Below are positions 7,213 through 14,476 of a stretch of 14,764 nt of DNA, piece after piece; the stretch's first letter is position 1, and each line of letters begins with the position of its first letter. The position numbers and the translations under genes are program-made. The notes beneath the pieces were generated by a model. It had not been told where the DNA came from and did not search any database. It worked only from the letters and a program-made list of their open reading frames with translations. The stretch comes from an uncultured Alphaproteobacteria bacterium (lineage in GTDB: Bacteria; Pseudomonadota; Alphaproteobacteria; CALKHQ01), in the NCBI GenBank assembly GCA_937988735.1, contig CALKHQ010000237.1, forward strand, positions 1 through 14,764, given 5' to 3'.

Positions 7213-7367
7213 CTTTGGTCCAGCCATTTTTACCCAGCCGCAGAGGGCGGCGGCAGATACAGATATTGGTACGGTGCGGCGCGATTGCCAGCCAGAGCGG
7301 CTGCATCCGGGTGGCGCAGCGTTCCCATGCTCCAAAATATCTGCTGTGAGAACGCAAGAGGCGCACG

Positions 7368-8123
7368 ATGACAGATGGTATTCCCGGCGGAAAATTCTAC
7401 CGAGACGAGCGGGTGGCCCTGTTCATCGACGGCGCCAATCTCTACGCCGCCGCCCGGTCCCTGGGTTTCGATATTGACTACAAGAAGCTGCTGGACCTGT
7501 TCCGCGACAATACGCGTCTGGTTCGCGCCTTCTACTATACCGCTCTGGTAGAGGATCAGGAATACTCGCCCATACGCCCGCTGGTCGACTGGCTCGACTA
7601 CAACGGGTACACCATGGTTACCAAGCCGACGAAGGAATTCACCGACGCCTACGGTCGCCGCAAGATCAAGGGCAACATGGACATCGAGCTGGCGACCGAC
7701 GTGATGGAAATCGCGGACAAGGTCGACCACGTGGTGATCTTTTCCGGCGACGGCGATTTCCGCCGCCTGGTCGAGGCGGTCCAGCGCAAGGGCGTGCGCG
7801 TTTCCATCGTCTCCACCATCCGCACCCAGCCGCCGATGGTCGCCGACGAGCTGCGCCGCCAGGCCGATGTCTTCGTGGAGCTGGAGGCGCTCTCCGCCGC
7901 GATCCGCCGCGCCCATGTCGCGCGCGGGCCCGACGACCGCCGCGGCGAGGACCGCCGGCTGTCCGACGACCGGCGCCCGGTGCAGGAGCAGGCGCGGCCC
8001 GGGGACGAGGATGAGGACGAGGACGACTACGAGTTCGACGACGAGGACGACGAGGACGAGGACGACGACTACTACGACGATGACGACGACGAGGAGGACG
8101 ATGACGGCAAGGACCGGCGCTGA
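7368..8123 (+). CDS. NYN-domain (LabA/DUF88-like) putative ribonuclease with acidic tail
   Basis: A 251-residue protein with an NYN domain of the LabA/DUF88 type, a PIN-like fold expected to bind one metal and cleave RNA. The acidic pocket residues are visible: D21 in ALFIDGANLY, D105 and D111 in GNMDIELATDV, and D128 and D130 in FSGDGDFRRLV. The domain ends near residue 180. A basic-acidic linker (DDRRGEDRRLSDDRR) follows, then residues 213-246 are almost only Asp, Glu and Tyr. ATG 7368 has AGAGG six bases upstream. It is transcribed divergently from rpoZ and lies 24 nt before the glycosylase gene, probably as one operon. The RNA target is unknown. The domain call is firm, activity inferred from the family. 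Confidence 0.9.
   Translation: MTDGIPGGKFYRDERVALFIDGANLYAAARSLGFDIDYKKLLDLFRDNTRLVRAFYYTALVEDQEYSPIRPLVDWLDYNGYTMVTKPTKEFTDAYGRRKIKGNMDIELATDVMEIADKVDHVVIFSGDGDFRRLVEAVQRKGVRVSIVSTIRTQPPMVADELRRQADVFVELEALSAAIRRAHVARGPDDRRGEDRRLSDDRRPVQEQARPGDEDEDEDDYEFDDEDDEDEDDDYYDDDDDEEDDDGKDRR
8004..8105 (+). repeat. Asp/Glu low-complexity coding repeat in the NYN protein tail
   Basis: The stretch is an irregular run of GAC, GAG, GAT and TAC codons that encodes the acidic tail (residues 213-246). It is in frame and ends close before the stop codon, so it is a coding repeat rather than a separate element. Such triplet runs can change length by slippage. Confidence 0.75.
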
Positions 8124-8147
8124 TCGCCGATCCCGGCCGTGACCGCC

Positions 8148-8795
8148 ATGGACGTCATCGCCGGCCCCGGGCCGGACTGTCCGCTGTGTCCGCGGCTCGC
8201 GCAGTTCCGCGACGGGAACCGTCGCAGGTTTCCCGCCTACCACAACGCGCCGGTGCCGAGCTTCGGCCCGGCCGACGCCCGCCTGCTGGTCGCGGGGCTC
8301 GCGCCCGGGCTGCACGGGGCCAACCGCACCGGGCGCCCGTTCACCGGCGACTACGCCGGCGACCTGCTCTACGACACGCTCATCCGCTACGGCTTCGCCG
8401 AGGGCACCTACGGGCGCGAGCCGGACGACGGGCTGGTGCTGAAGGACTGCGTGATCACCAACGCGGTGCGCTGCGTGCCGCCGGAGAACAAGCCGGTGGG
8501 CTCCGAGTTCAGCGCCTGCCGCCCCTTCCTCCGCGACACGATCGCGGCGCTGCCGCGGCTGAAGGTGATCGTCGCGCTGGGCACGTCCTCCCATGCCTCG
8601 GTGCTGACCGCGCTCGGCCTCCGCCAGGCCGGCCACGGCTTCGCCCACGGCGCCGTCCATGCGCTTCCCGGCGGGCTCACCCTGGCCGACAGCTACCACT
8701 GCTCGCGCTACAACACGAACACCGGCCGGCTCACCGAGGAAATGTTCCACGCCGTGTTCGCGCGCGTCCGCGCGATCCTCGACGCCGGCGCGTAG
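8148..8795 (+). CDS. Uracil-DNA glycosylase, family 5 (UDGb-type), Fe-S
   Basis: A 215-residue uracil-DNA glycosylase that removes uracil and other deaminated bases to start base-excision repair. Motif A is GLAPGLHGANRTGRPFTGDYAG (50-71), which lacks the motif A acid of classical Ung and fits family 5. The closing motif is SYHCSRYNTNTGRLT (182-196). Four cysteines, C11 and C14 (CPLC), C109 (ITNAVRCVPPENKP) and C124 (SACRPF), are placed as in the 4Fe-4S cluster of families 4 and 5. Position three of the last motif is Cys where related enzymes often have Pro. ATG 8148 is chosen. A GTG at 8139 would add three residues, and neither start has a strong Shine-Dalgarno. It probably depends on the NYN gene upstream for transcription. 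Confidence 0.92.
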   Translation: MDVIAGPGPDCPLCPRLAQFRDGNRRRFPAYHNAPVPSFGPADARLLVAGLAPGLHGANRTGRPFTGDYAGDLLYDTLIRYGFAEGTYGREPDDGLVLKDCVITNAVRCVPPENKPVGSEFSACRPFLRDTIAALPRLKVIVALGTSSHASVLTALGLRQAGHGFAHGAVHALPGGLTLADSYHCSRYNTNTGRLTEEMFHAVFARVRAILDAGA

Positions 8796-8796
8796 C

Positions 8797-8820
8797 CTCT
8801 CGCCAGAACGGGGGCGAGGG
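8797..8820 (+). terminator. Possible weak hairpin after the glycosylase gene
   Basis: CTCTCGCC (8797-8804) can pair with GGCGAGGG (8813-8820) over 8 pairs, one of them G-U, around an 8-nt loop. It starts right after the stop codon. No T run follows, so efficient intrinsic termination is doubtful. It may instead partly separate the glycosylase from the Mo-enzyme message. Confidence 0.28.
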
Positions 8821-8857
8821 TACAAGTTAGCGGGGCACACGCGCTCGGGGAGGTGCC

Positions 8858-9472
8858 ATGGCGACGACACGCGGGTTCTTCGGCCGCAGGCCCGACGCCG
8901 ACACGGCGAAGCGGCTGCCGCCGGGGCAGTATCTGGAGCGGGGCTTTCCCGTGCTGTCGGCCGGGCCGACGCCGCAGGTCGCGCCCGCCGACTGGAGCTT
9001 CACCCTCAAGGTGGGGCCGCGGGCGGTCAAGCGGTGGAGCTGGGAGGAGTTCGGCCGGCTCCCGCAGACGGAGATCACGCGCGACATCCACTGCGTCACC
9101 AAGTGGACGAAGCTCGACACCCGCTGGCGGGGCGTCATGATCGACGACCTGCTGGCGGCGGCCGGGCTGGAGGCGCCGCCGACCGCCTTCACCCTCGCCC
9201 ATTCCTTCGACGGCTACACCACCAACGTGCCGGCGGCGGACCTGCTCGGCGGCAGGGCGATGGTCGCGCTGGCCTACGACGGCAAGCCGATCCCGCCCGA
9301 CCACGGCGGGCCGGCGCGCCTGCTGGTGCCGCATCTCTACTTCTGGAAATCGGCGAAGTGGCTGAGCGGGCTCCAGTTCACCGAGCGCGACGAGGCGGGC
9401 TTCTGGGAGCTGCGCGGCTACCACATGTACGGCGACCCGTGGCGCGAGCAGCGCTACACCGACGACCCGTGA
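8858..9472 (+). CDS. Sulfite-oxidase-like molybdopterin-dependent oxidoreductase (cytoplasmic)
   Basis: A 204-residue single-domain protein of the sulfite oxidase/MsrP molybdenum-cofactor fold (COG2041). The likely molybdenum ligand is C79 in RDIHCVTKWTKLDTRW, the position and context expected for the family. Other family marks are SFDGYTTNVP (116-125), GPARLLVPHLYFWKSAKW (151-168) and a C-terminal GFWELRGYHMYGDPW. There is no Tat or Sec signal, so unlike MsrP it should stay in the cytoplasm. It also lacks the dimerisation and haem domains of true sulfite oxidase. ATG 8858 has GGGGAGG four bases upstream. Its stop overlaps the start of the next gene as GTGA, so the reductase is the likely electron partner. 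The substrate is unknown; the fold is confident. Confidence 0.9.
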   Translation: MATTRGFFGRRPDADTAKRLPPGQYLERGFPVLSAGPTPQVAPADWSFTLKVGPRAVKRWSWEEFGRLPQTEITRDIHCVTKWTKLDTRWRGVMIDDLLAAAGLEAPPTAFTLAHSFDGYTTNVPAADLLGGRAMVALAYDGKPIPPDHGGPARLLVPHLYFWKSAKWLSGLQFTERDEAGFWELRGYHMYGDPWREQRYTDDP

Positions 9473-10212
9473 CGGCACGCGCGCCGCGGCGCTGGCAGGA
9501 GGCACGGATCGCCCGGATCGCGCCGCTGACCCCGCGGATCGTACAGGTGGAGCTGGAGGCGCCGATCCCGGCGCACCGGGCGGGCCAGCATCTCGACGTG
9601 CGGCTGACGGCGCCCGACGGCTATCAGGCCCAGCGCAGCTATTCCATCTGCTCGGCGCCCGGCGCGCCGCGGGTCGCGCTCGCCATCGAGCGGCTCGAGG
9701 ACGGCGAGGTCTCGCCCTACTTCCACGAAGTGGCGGAGCCGGGCGACACGTTCGAGGTGCGCGGCCCGATCGGCGGGCATTTCGTCTGGCGGGAACAGGA
9801 CGGCGGACCGCTGCTGCTCGTCGCTGGCGGTTCGGGCATCGCACCGCTGGTGGCGATCGCCCGTCATCGCGCGGCCACGGCGCGCGGCCTGCCGACGCTG
9901 CTGGTATATTCGGCGCGGACCTGGGACGACCTCGCCTTCCGCGATGAACTGATCGCGATGGAAGCGGACGATCCGGCCTTCCGCATCGCCATCACCACCA
10001 CCCGCGGGCCGAAGGTGCGCGAGCAGGATCACGAGCGCCGGCTGGACCGGGCGCTGACGGCCGAGCTGCTGGCCGGCTGGGGCGGGACGCCGCGCCACGT
10101 CTATGTCTGCGGGTCGAACGGCTTCGTCGAGGCTGCGACCGCTGGGCTGCTGGCGCTCGGCGTGCCGCCTTCCCACATTCGTACCGAGCGTTTCGGCGAG
10201 GCCGGCACCTGA
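9469..10212 (+). CDS. FAD/NAD(P)H-dependent ferredoxin-reductase-like protein
   Basis: A 247-residue flavin reductase of the ferredoxin-NADP reductase superfamily. The FAD-binding motif is QRSYSICSAP (55-64), with PIGGHFVW (100-107) closing that domain. The NAD(P)H-binding domain has LLLVAGGSGIAPLVAI (115-130) and VYVCGSNGFVEAA (211-223), and the protein ends in the ERFG often seen in this family. There is no 2Fe-2S domain at either end and no membrane segment. The GTG start (9469-9471) overlaps the stop of the Mo-enzyme by 4 nt, so the two are translationally coupled. The context suggests that electrons pass between NAD(P)H and the Mo-enzyme, directly or through a carrier. The fold is clear, the partner inferred. 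Confidence 0.9.
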   Translation: MTARAPRRWQEARIARIAPLTPRIVQVELEAPIPAHRAGQHLDVRLTAPDGYQAQRSYSICSAPGAPRVALAIERLEDGEVSPYFHEVAEPGDTFEVRGPIGGHFVWREQDGGPLLLVAGGSGIAPLVAIARHRAATARGLPTLLVYSARTWDDLAFRDELIAMEADDPAFRIAITTTRGPKVREQDHERRLDRALTAELLAGWGGTPRHVYVCGSNGFVEAATAGLLALGVPPSHIRTERFGEAGT

Positions 10213-10345
10213 TGCGCCGGTGCTGCGGGACACCGTGACCGGTTGCCGCGGGTCCTGCGGCGTCCATAGTTTTGCCCGGATTGCTGGGACCATGGCGCGC
10301 TTCGACCGGCGCGTGCCGGCCTATGGGACTGTCAGGAGGAGGGAG
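10213..10345 (+). promoter_or_regulatory. Gap before the small exported protein; weak promoter-like site
   Basis: This 133-base stretch between the reductase and the small exported protein holds no gene I can support. TTGCCG followed 16 nt later by CATAGT, around 10242-10269, is a weak sigma70-like pair. AGGAGG (10334-10339) at its end is an excellent ribosome binding site. The gap suggests that the next gene is a separate transcription unit. Confidence 0.25.
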
Positions 10346-10723
10346 ATGACCATGCGACTTGCCGCGACGATCACTGCCCTTGCCATCCTCGCCGGCACTG
10401 CCCCGGCGCTCGCCCAGGCGCCGGGCCAGGTGCCGTTCCTGTGCGTCGGCATCGGCGCCGACCAGCGCGAGCTGGCGGCGAACACGCCCTATTCGCTGAA
10501 GCTGATGTTCGCCGAGCCCAGTGGCCACTACGTCGCGGACGTGACCACGCGGATCATCGATTCCGCCGGCAACGTGGTGCTGTACCTGGTCTGTGGCGGC
10601 CCGTGGCTGATGGTTGACCTGCCGCCCGGCACCTACCGGGTCGAGGCGAGCTACGAGGGCCAGACGAAGACCCAGTCGGTGACCGTCGGCCGCGGCCAGC
10701 GGGAGCAGCTCATCACCTTCTGA
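10346..10723 (+). CDS. Small exported protein of unknown function
   Basis: I do not recognise a named family. The 125-residue protein starts at ATG 10346, with AGGAGG six bases upstream. A second ATG two codons later is possible. Residues 1-24 are a clear Sec signal peptide (MTMRLAATITALAILAG, then TAPALAQA with cleavage near ALA-QA), so it is periplasmic or secreted. The mature part of about 100 residues looks all-beta. LPPGTYRVEASYEGQTKTQ (92-110) resembles the close of carboxypeptidase-regulatory-like or PEGA-like beta domains. Two cysteines, C33 and C83, could form a disulfide. It ends 25 bases before the convergent CHASE2 cyclase stop. Confidence 0.75.
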   Translation: MTMRLAATITALAILAGTAPALAQAPGQVPFLCVGIGADQRELAANTPYSLKLMFAEPSGHYVADVTTRIIDSAGNVVLYLVCGGPWLMVDLPPGTYRVEASYEGQTKTQSVTVGRGQREQLITF

Positions 10724-10748
10724 CGCCGCGCGCCGGGTCCGCGGGCGG

Positions 10749-12992
10749 CTACTTGTCGGTCGCGACATGGACGCCGTCCCAGGGCTGGGGTGGCGGCTGC
10801 GCGGCATAGAGGTCGAGGCGGGCGGCGTACAGGTCGTAGAGAGCGCCGAGGCCGTGGCTGTCGGCTGCGCGGGCCTCGGCCAGCCGGGCGCGGGCGACCG
10901 CCCAGTTGCCGGAGCGGTAGGCGTCGAGCATGGCGGCGTGGCAGGCTGCGTGCCGCCGGAACAGCGGCGTTGCGGACAGGGCGGCGTCGCCGATCAGCGC
11001 GTGGATCGCCACCGGCTGGGTCCGGCCCCGCACCCGGATCAGGTCGAGCTCGAGGGTGGCGAACGGGCCGGCGGCGGCGCGCGTCGCCTCGCTGAGGATG
11101 ATGTCCACGCCGTAGGCCCGCGACTGGCCTTCCAGCCGCGAGGCGAGGTTCACCGTGTCGCCCATGGCCGAATAGCTGAACCGCTGGGCGGAGCCCATGT
11201 TGCCGACCAGGCAGTCGCCTGTATTGACCCCGATGCCGACGGCGAGCGGCCGGTGGGTGCGGCCTTCGGCGGCGGCCTCGCAGGCCAGGTGGCGGTTGAG
11301 CGCGTCCAGCGCCGCGCGCATCGCCAGCGCCGCGCGGCACGCATTGGCGGCATGGTCGGGGTCGTCCAGCGGCGCGTTCCAGAACGCCATGACGCAGTCG
11401 CCGATGTACTTGTCGATGGTGCCCTGGCGGCTGAGCACCGCCTCCGACATCGGGGTGAGGAAGCGGTTGATCAGCGTGGTCAGCGCCGCGGGCTCGTAGG
11501 ACTCGGAAAGCGCGGTGAAGCCGTGGATGTCGCAGAACATCACCGTCAGCGGCCGCACCGTGCCGCCGAGGTTGAGGTGTCCGGGGTCGGAGGCGAGGCG
11601 CTCCACCAGCGCGGGCGAGAGGTAGCGGCCGAAGGCCTGGCGGACGAAGGCGCGCTCGGTCTCGGTGCGGATGTAGCCGATGAGGGTGGTGACGAGATAG
11701 ACGGCGAGGACTGCGATCGCCGGCAGCACGGGATCGACCAGCAGCCCTTTCTCGGTGAAGGCGAACCATGATGCGGCGAGCGCCAGCGCTGCGGTCGCGG
11801 CCCCGACGACGGCGCAGGGCAGGGGGCCCAGCCGGCGCAGCAGCACGATCAGCAGCAGGCCGACCAGCACGATGTAGGCGATCTCCGCCCCCGGCGCCCA
11901 GTCGGGGCGGGTGAGCTGCACGCCGGTCAGCAGCTGCTCCAGCAGCTGGGCGTGGATCTCGACGCCGGGCGCGGCGGGGTCCAGCGGCGTCGCCCGCATG
12001 TCCTTCAGCGCGGCCGCCGACGTGCCGACCAGCACGATGTGGCCCGCGAGGCGGTCCGGGTCGGCGCTTCCGTCCAGCACCTGCCAGGCCGGAAGGAAAC
12101 GTTCCGGCCGCGGCCCGGTGAAATGGACCCAGACGGCGGCCTGCGGGTCCGTGGCGACTTCGAGCGCGCCGATCCTGACCGCGAGCACGCCGGAATGGAC
12201 GCCGAAGCTCGCGCTGCCGCTGGCGCCGGACGCCTTCACGATGTGGGTGCCGGCCCCCTGGGCGACGCGCAGCGCCTCGGCGTCGAGGGAGGGTACGATC
12301 ATGTCGCCGAGGCGGACTACCAGCGGCGTGCGGCGGGTGACGCCATCGGCGTCCGGCACCGCGTTGATGCTGCCGACGCCCTGCGCCGCCGCCTCGAGTT
12401 CGGGCAGGTTGGCCACGGCGCCCCGGAAGGCGGCGAGGAACGGCCGGGGATCGTCGCCGGTCGTCGCCATGCCCCACGGCTGGGCGGGCGGCTGTCCCCC
12501 GGCGGCGGCGGTGAGCACGGTGCCGAGCACCACCGGCGCGCGGGCGATGCTGGCGGTGAAGATTGCGTCGTGATCGGGCAGCGTGCCGGGCGGAGGTGCG
12601 ACGGCGGCGAGCGCGGGCGGCCCGCGGCGCCACTCCGCGGCGATCAGTGCCGGCGAGCTGCGGTCGGGCTCGGCGAACACCATGTCGAAGGCGATTACGG
12701 CCGCGCCTGCCTCCCGCAGGCGGTCCACCAGCCGGGCAAGGAGGTCGCGCGGCCATGGCCACTGGCCCAGCCGGGCGAGGCTCCCGTCGTCGATGTCCAC
12801 GACGCGGACCGGCACCGGCACATAGGGACGCGGATGGATGCGCTGGTAGGTGTCGAACACCATCAGGCGCAGGTTGACCAGCACGCCCGGATCCTGCGCC
12901 CTGACCATGACGGCGCCGGCCAGCAGCGCCAGCGGCAGGATCAGCTCGAGGATCGCGTTCCGCCGCCTGCGGCGGCCGGCCAGCTTGCCCAC
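10749..12992 (-). CDS. CHASE2-domain class III adenylate/guanylate cyclase
   Basis: A 747-residue membrane receptor cyclase. A first hydrophobic helix (14-31) leads into a periplasmic CHASE2 sensor (about 35-345, including VRVVDIDDGSLARLGQWPWPR and HIVLVGTSAAALKD). Three membrane helices follow (about 370-388, 391-411, 420-441), then a cytoplasmic linker (RQAFGRYLSPALVERL) and the class III cyclase domain (about 475-665). Metal aspartates are D488 (VMFCDIHGFT) and D532 (KYIGDCVMAFWNAP). K527 fits purine selection, and N615 and R619 in GDTVNLASRLE complete the active site, so it should be active, probably making cAMP. The C-terminal 80 residues are Ala-rich and helical, TPR-like. GTG 12992 has GGAGG ten bases upstream. 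It follows the FecR gene by 51 nt. Confidence 0.93.
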   Translation of the reverse strand: MGKLAGRRRRRNAILELILPLALLAGAVMVRAQDPGVLVNLRLMVFDTYQRIHPRPYVPVPVRVVDIDDGSLARLGQWPWPRDLLARLVDRLREAGAAVIAFDMVFAEPDRSSPALIAAEWRRGPPALAAVAPPPGTLPDHDAIFTASIARAPVVLGTVLTAAAGGQPPAQPWGMATTGDDPRPFLAAFRGAVANLPELEAAAQGVGSINAVPDADGVTRRTPLVVRLGDMIVPSLDAEALRVAQGAGTHIVKASGASGSASFGVHSGVLAVRIGALEVATDPQAAVWVHFTGPRPERFLPAWQVLDGSADPDRLAGHIVLVGTSAAALKDMRATPLDPAAPGVEIHAQLLEQLLTGVQLTRPDWAPGAEIAYIVLVGLLLIVLLRRLGPLPCAVVGAATAALALAASWFAFTEKGLLVDPVLPAIAVLAVYLVTTLIGYIRTETERAFVRQAFGRYLSPALVERLASDPGHLNLGGTVRPLTVMFCDIHGFTALSESYEPAALTTLINRFLTPMSEAVLSRQGTIDKYIGDCVMAFWNAPLDDPDHAANACRAALAMRAALDALNRHLACEAAAEGRTHRPLAVGIGVNTGDCLVGNMGSAQRFSYSAMGDTVNLASRLEGQSRAYGVDIILSEATRAAAGPFATLELDLIRVRGRTQPVAIHALIGDAALSATPLFRRHAACHAAMLDAYRSGNWAVARARLAEARAADSHGLGALYDLYAARLDLYAAQPPPQPWDGVHVATDK

Positions 12993-13043
12993 GGCCCAGA
13001 TGCCTCCAGCGCCGCCCGGGCGGGGGGCGGACCGCCCCCGTCG

Positions 13044-14321
13044 CTACATGGCGTCTCCGTCGCCATCTTCGCCGCCGTCGCTGCCGCTGTCACCCTCTCC
13101 GGCACCGCTGTCGCCGCCGTCGTCGCCGCCGCTGTCGCCGCCCCCACCATCGCCCGCGCCGCCACTGCCGCCGCTGTCTCCACCGCCACTGCTGCCCCCT
13201 CCGCCAGCACTGCCTCCGCCGCCACCGCTGGCGCCTTCGCCGCTTCCGCCACCGCTGCCGCTGCCGTAGCCGCCGGCGTGGGCGTGGCCGCTCCCGTACC
13301 CGCCATGACCGCCGTATCCTCCGCCGTGGCCATAGCCGTGGCTGCCGCCATGGCCTCCATGGCCGTGACCGCCGCCGTGACCGTAGCCGCCGCCATGACC
13401 GTGGCCATGGCCGCCGCCATCCCCGTCGCCACCGCCTCCACCATCGTCGCCACCGCCTGCGCCCCCGCTGCCGCCTGGCGGGGGTGGCGAGGGCGTAGTG
13501 GTGGGCGTCGCCGGGGCGTGGGCGGCGGGCTGGATGGCGGGAGCGGGCTGGGGCGTCCGGTCGCCGTTTGCCTGCGACGGCCGGTCGCCGCATCCGAACG
13601 AGCCGCCGATGCATTCGCGGATTTCGGGGATGGTCTGCGGCGGGGGCGGCGGCGTCGCGCCGGCGGCCGGCTCGACCCCGGACAGCGCCACGAACATGTC
13701 GTTGCCGTACCACAGCGCGAGCGCGAACGGGTCGCCGAGCGGCGCCGGCGCGATTCCGACGGAGACCGTCCCGCCGCCGACGGGGATGTCGGCATAGCTG
13801 CCGGGGAGGAGGTCCACCGCGCCACTGCCGTCGAGATGCGCCGCGGCGACGCGCCCGTCCACGACGCCGACGCGGGTGCCGCCGTCGTGGACGACGACAA
13901 CGAAATCGGTGCCGCGGATGCCGATCGCGGCGGTCGGGGTCAGCACCAGCGTGCTGTGCGCGTGCCCGGCGTCCCCGCCGATGAAGCGGAACACACCCTT
14001 GCCCAGCTCGATCGCGCCCCCGGCCGCGTCGGGGTTGTAGACGAAGGAGTCGAGGACGACCTGGCTGTTGCTGCCGAGGGTCAGCGACGTGCCGTCGAGG
14101 AACTGCACGGTGAGGCCGCCGGACGGCACCGTCTCCACCAGCTCGTCGGCATAGACGCCGACCGCGGGAAACAGCTCCCGCCGCTCCAGGGCCGGCGGTT
14201 TGCCATAGGCGCCCGTCAGCACCCCGACCACGTCGCCGATCTCGCCGGCTGCCCATGCCGATGGTCCGGCGAGTCCGAGGCCCAGCGCCGTGACAACGGC
14301 GGCGGTGGCACCCTTCATCAT
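13044..14321 (-). CDS. Secreted FecR-domain protein with long Gly/His/Ser/Asp-rich tail
   Basis: A 425-residue exported protein. ATG 14321 (or 14318) follows AGGGGG, and a frame opening at 14345 would only add eight unlikely residues. The signal peptide spans about 1-25 (GLAGPSAWAA). A FecR domain covers about 28-180 (LVETVPSGGLTVQFLDGTSLTLGSNSQVVLDSF and TAAIGIRGTDFVVVVHDGG), a periplasmic beta domain. A Pro/Ala-rich linker with C237 and C244 follows, and from about 283 to the end the sequence is Gly with His, Tyr, Ser and Asp. There is no membrane helix or classic sorting signal. It lies 51 nt before a CHASE2 cyclase and is probably cotranscribed with it. No sigma factor or TonB receptor lies nearby, so a FecI-type role is unlikely. 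Confidence 0.88.
   Translation of the reverse strand: MMKGATAAVVTALGLGLAGPSAWAAGEIGDVVGVLTGAYGKPPALERRELFPAVGVYADELVETVPSGGLTVQFLDGTSLTLGSNSQVVLDSFVYNPDAAGGAIELGKGVFRFIGGDAGHAHSTLVLTPTAAIGIRGTDFVVVVHDGGTRVGVVDGRVAAAHLDGSGAVDLLPGSYADIPVGGGTVSVGIAPAPLGDPFALALWYGNDMFVALSGVEPAAGATPPPPPQTIPEIRECIGGSFGCGDRPSQANGDRTPQPAPAIQPAAHAPATPTTTPSPPPPGGSGGAGGGDDGGGGGDGDGGGHGHGHGGGYGHGGGHGHGGHGGSHGYGHGGGYGGHGGYGSGHAHAGGYGSGSGGGSGEGASGGGGGSAGGGGSSGGGDSGGSGGAGDGGGGDSGGDDGGDSGAGEGDSGSDGGEDGDGDAM
13047..13475 (-). repeat. Gly-rich low-complexity coding repeat
   Basis: The stretch encodes residues 283-425 of the FecR protein. It is an irregular tandem array of Gly triplets broken by His, Tyr, Ser, Asp and Glu codons. 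On the plus strand it appears as a CCG/GCC/CAT-rich pyrimidine-biased tract. The part at 13257-13412 is Gly-His-Tyr rich, the distal part Gly-Ser-Asp rich. Unit lengths vary, with no fixed period, and the frame stays open to the end. Confidence 0.8.
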
Positions 14322-14476
14322 GGCCGCCCCCTCTCCGGACCGCACGTGCGATGCGCGCGCCTGCGGCGCGACTGTCGGCTTCCAGCCGGGGGATGCGTGG
14401 GCGGGCAGTCCGGGTCAAAGCCGCGGGGACGCCCGTCCTGCCCGTCCGCCCCCCTCTGCCGTCCGGAAATTTGATC
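14322..14476 (-). promoter_or_regulatory. Upstream region of the FecR gene; no clear promoter
   Basis: The region holds a very GC-rich leader. TTGACC at about 14418-14413 is a good -35 match on the minus strand, but 17 nt later there is no acceptable -10 box. The ribosome binding site AGGGGG sits just above the ATG. No gene was supported here on either strand. Confidence 0.25.

Noticed and set aside
7126..7335. Longer rpoZ start at 7335
   Set aside because: The extension runs through the promoter and the dyad, and the residues are not like RpoZ. ATG 7125 has a proper ribosome binding site and begins the conserved MARVTVEDC.
7319..7355. Inverted repeat GCGTTC / GAACGC just before the NYN start
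   Set aside because: The six-base arms are separated by 25 bases and may well be chance. No further support was seen.
7230..8870. 546-codon open frame on the minus strand with a Val/Leu-rich run
   Set aside because: The apparent hydrophobic run is only the antisense of the Asp/Glu repeat of the NYN gene. The frame also covers the rpoZ upstream region and the glycosylase gene.
10724..10748. Bidirectional terminator between the small exported protein and the cyclase
   Set aside because: The 25 bases are GC-rich and only imperfectly self-complementary, without T runs.
13047..13475. CRISPR or tandem non-coding repeat
   Set aside because: No constant repeat with unique spacers is present. The period is a codon triplet and the frame stays open as a Gly-rich tail.
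11952..14474. 840-codon open frame on the plus strand opposite the cyclase and FecR genes
   Set aside because: Composition is biased, with a long Ala/Val/Thr run that mirrors the Gly-rich tail. It has no motif and crosses the gap between two real genes.
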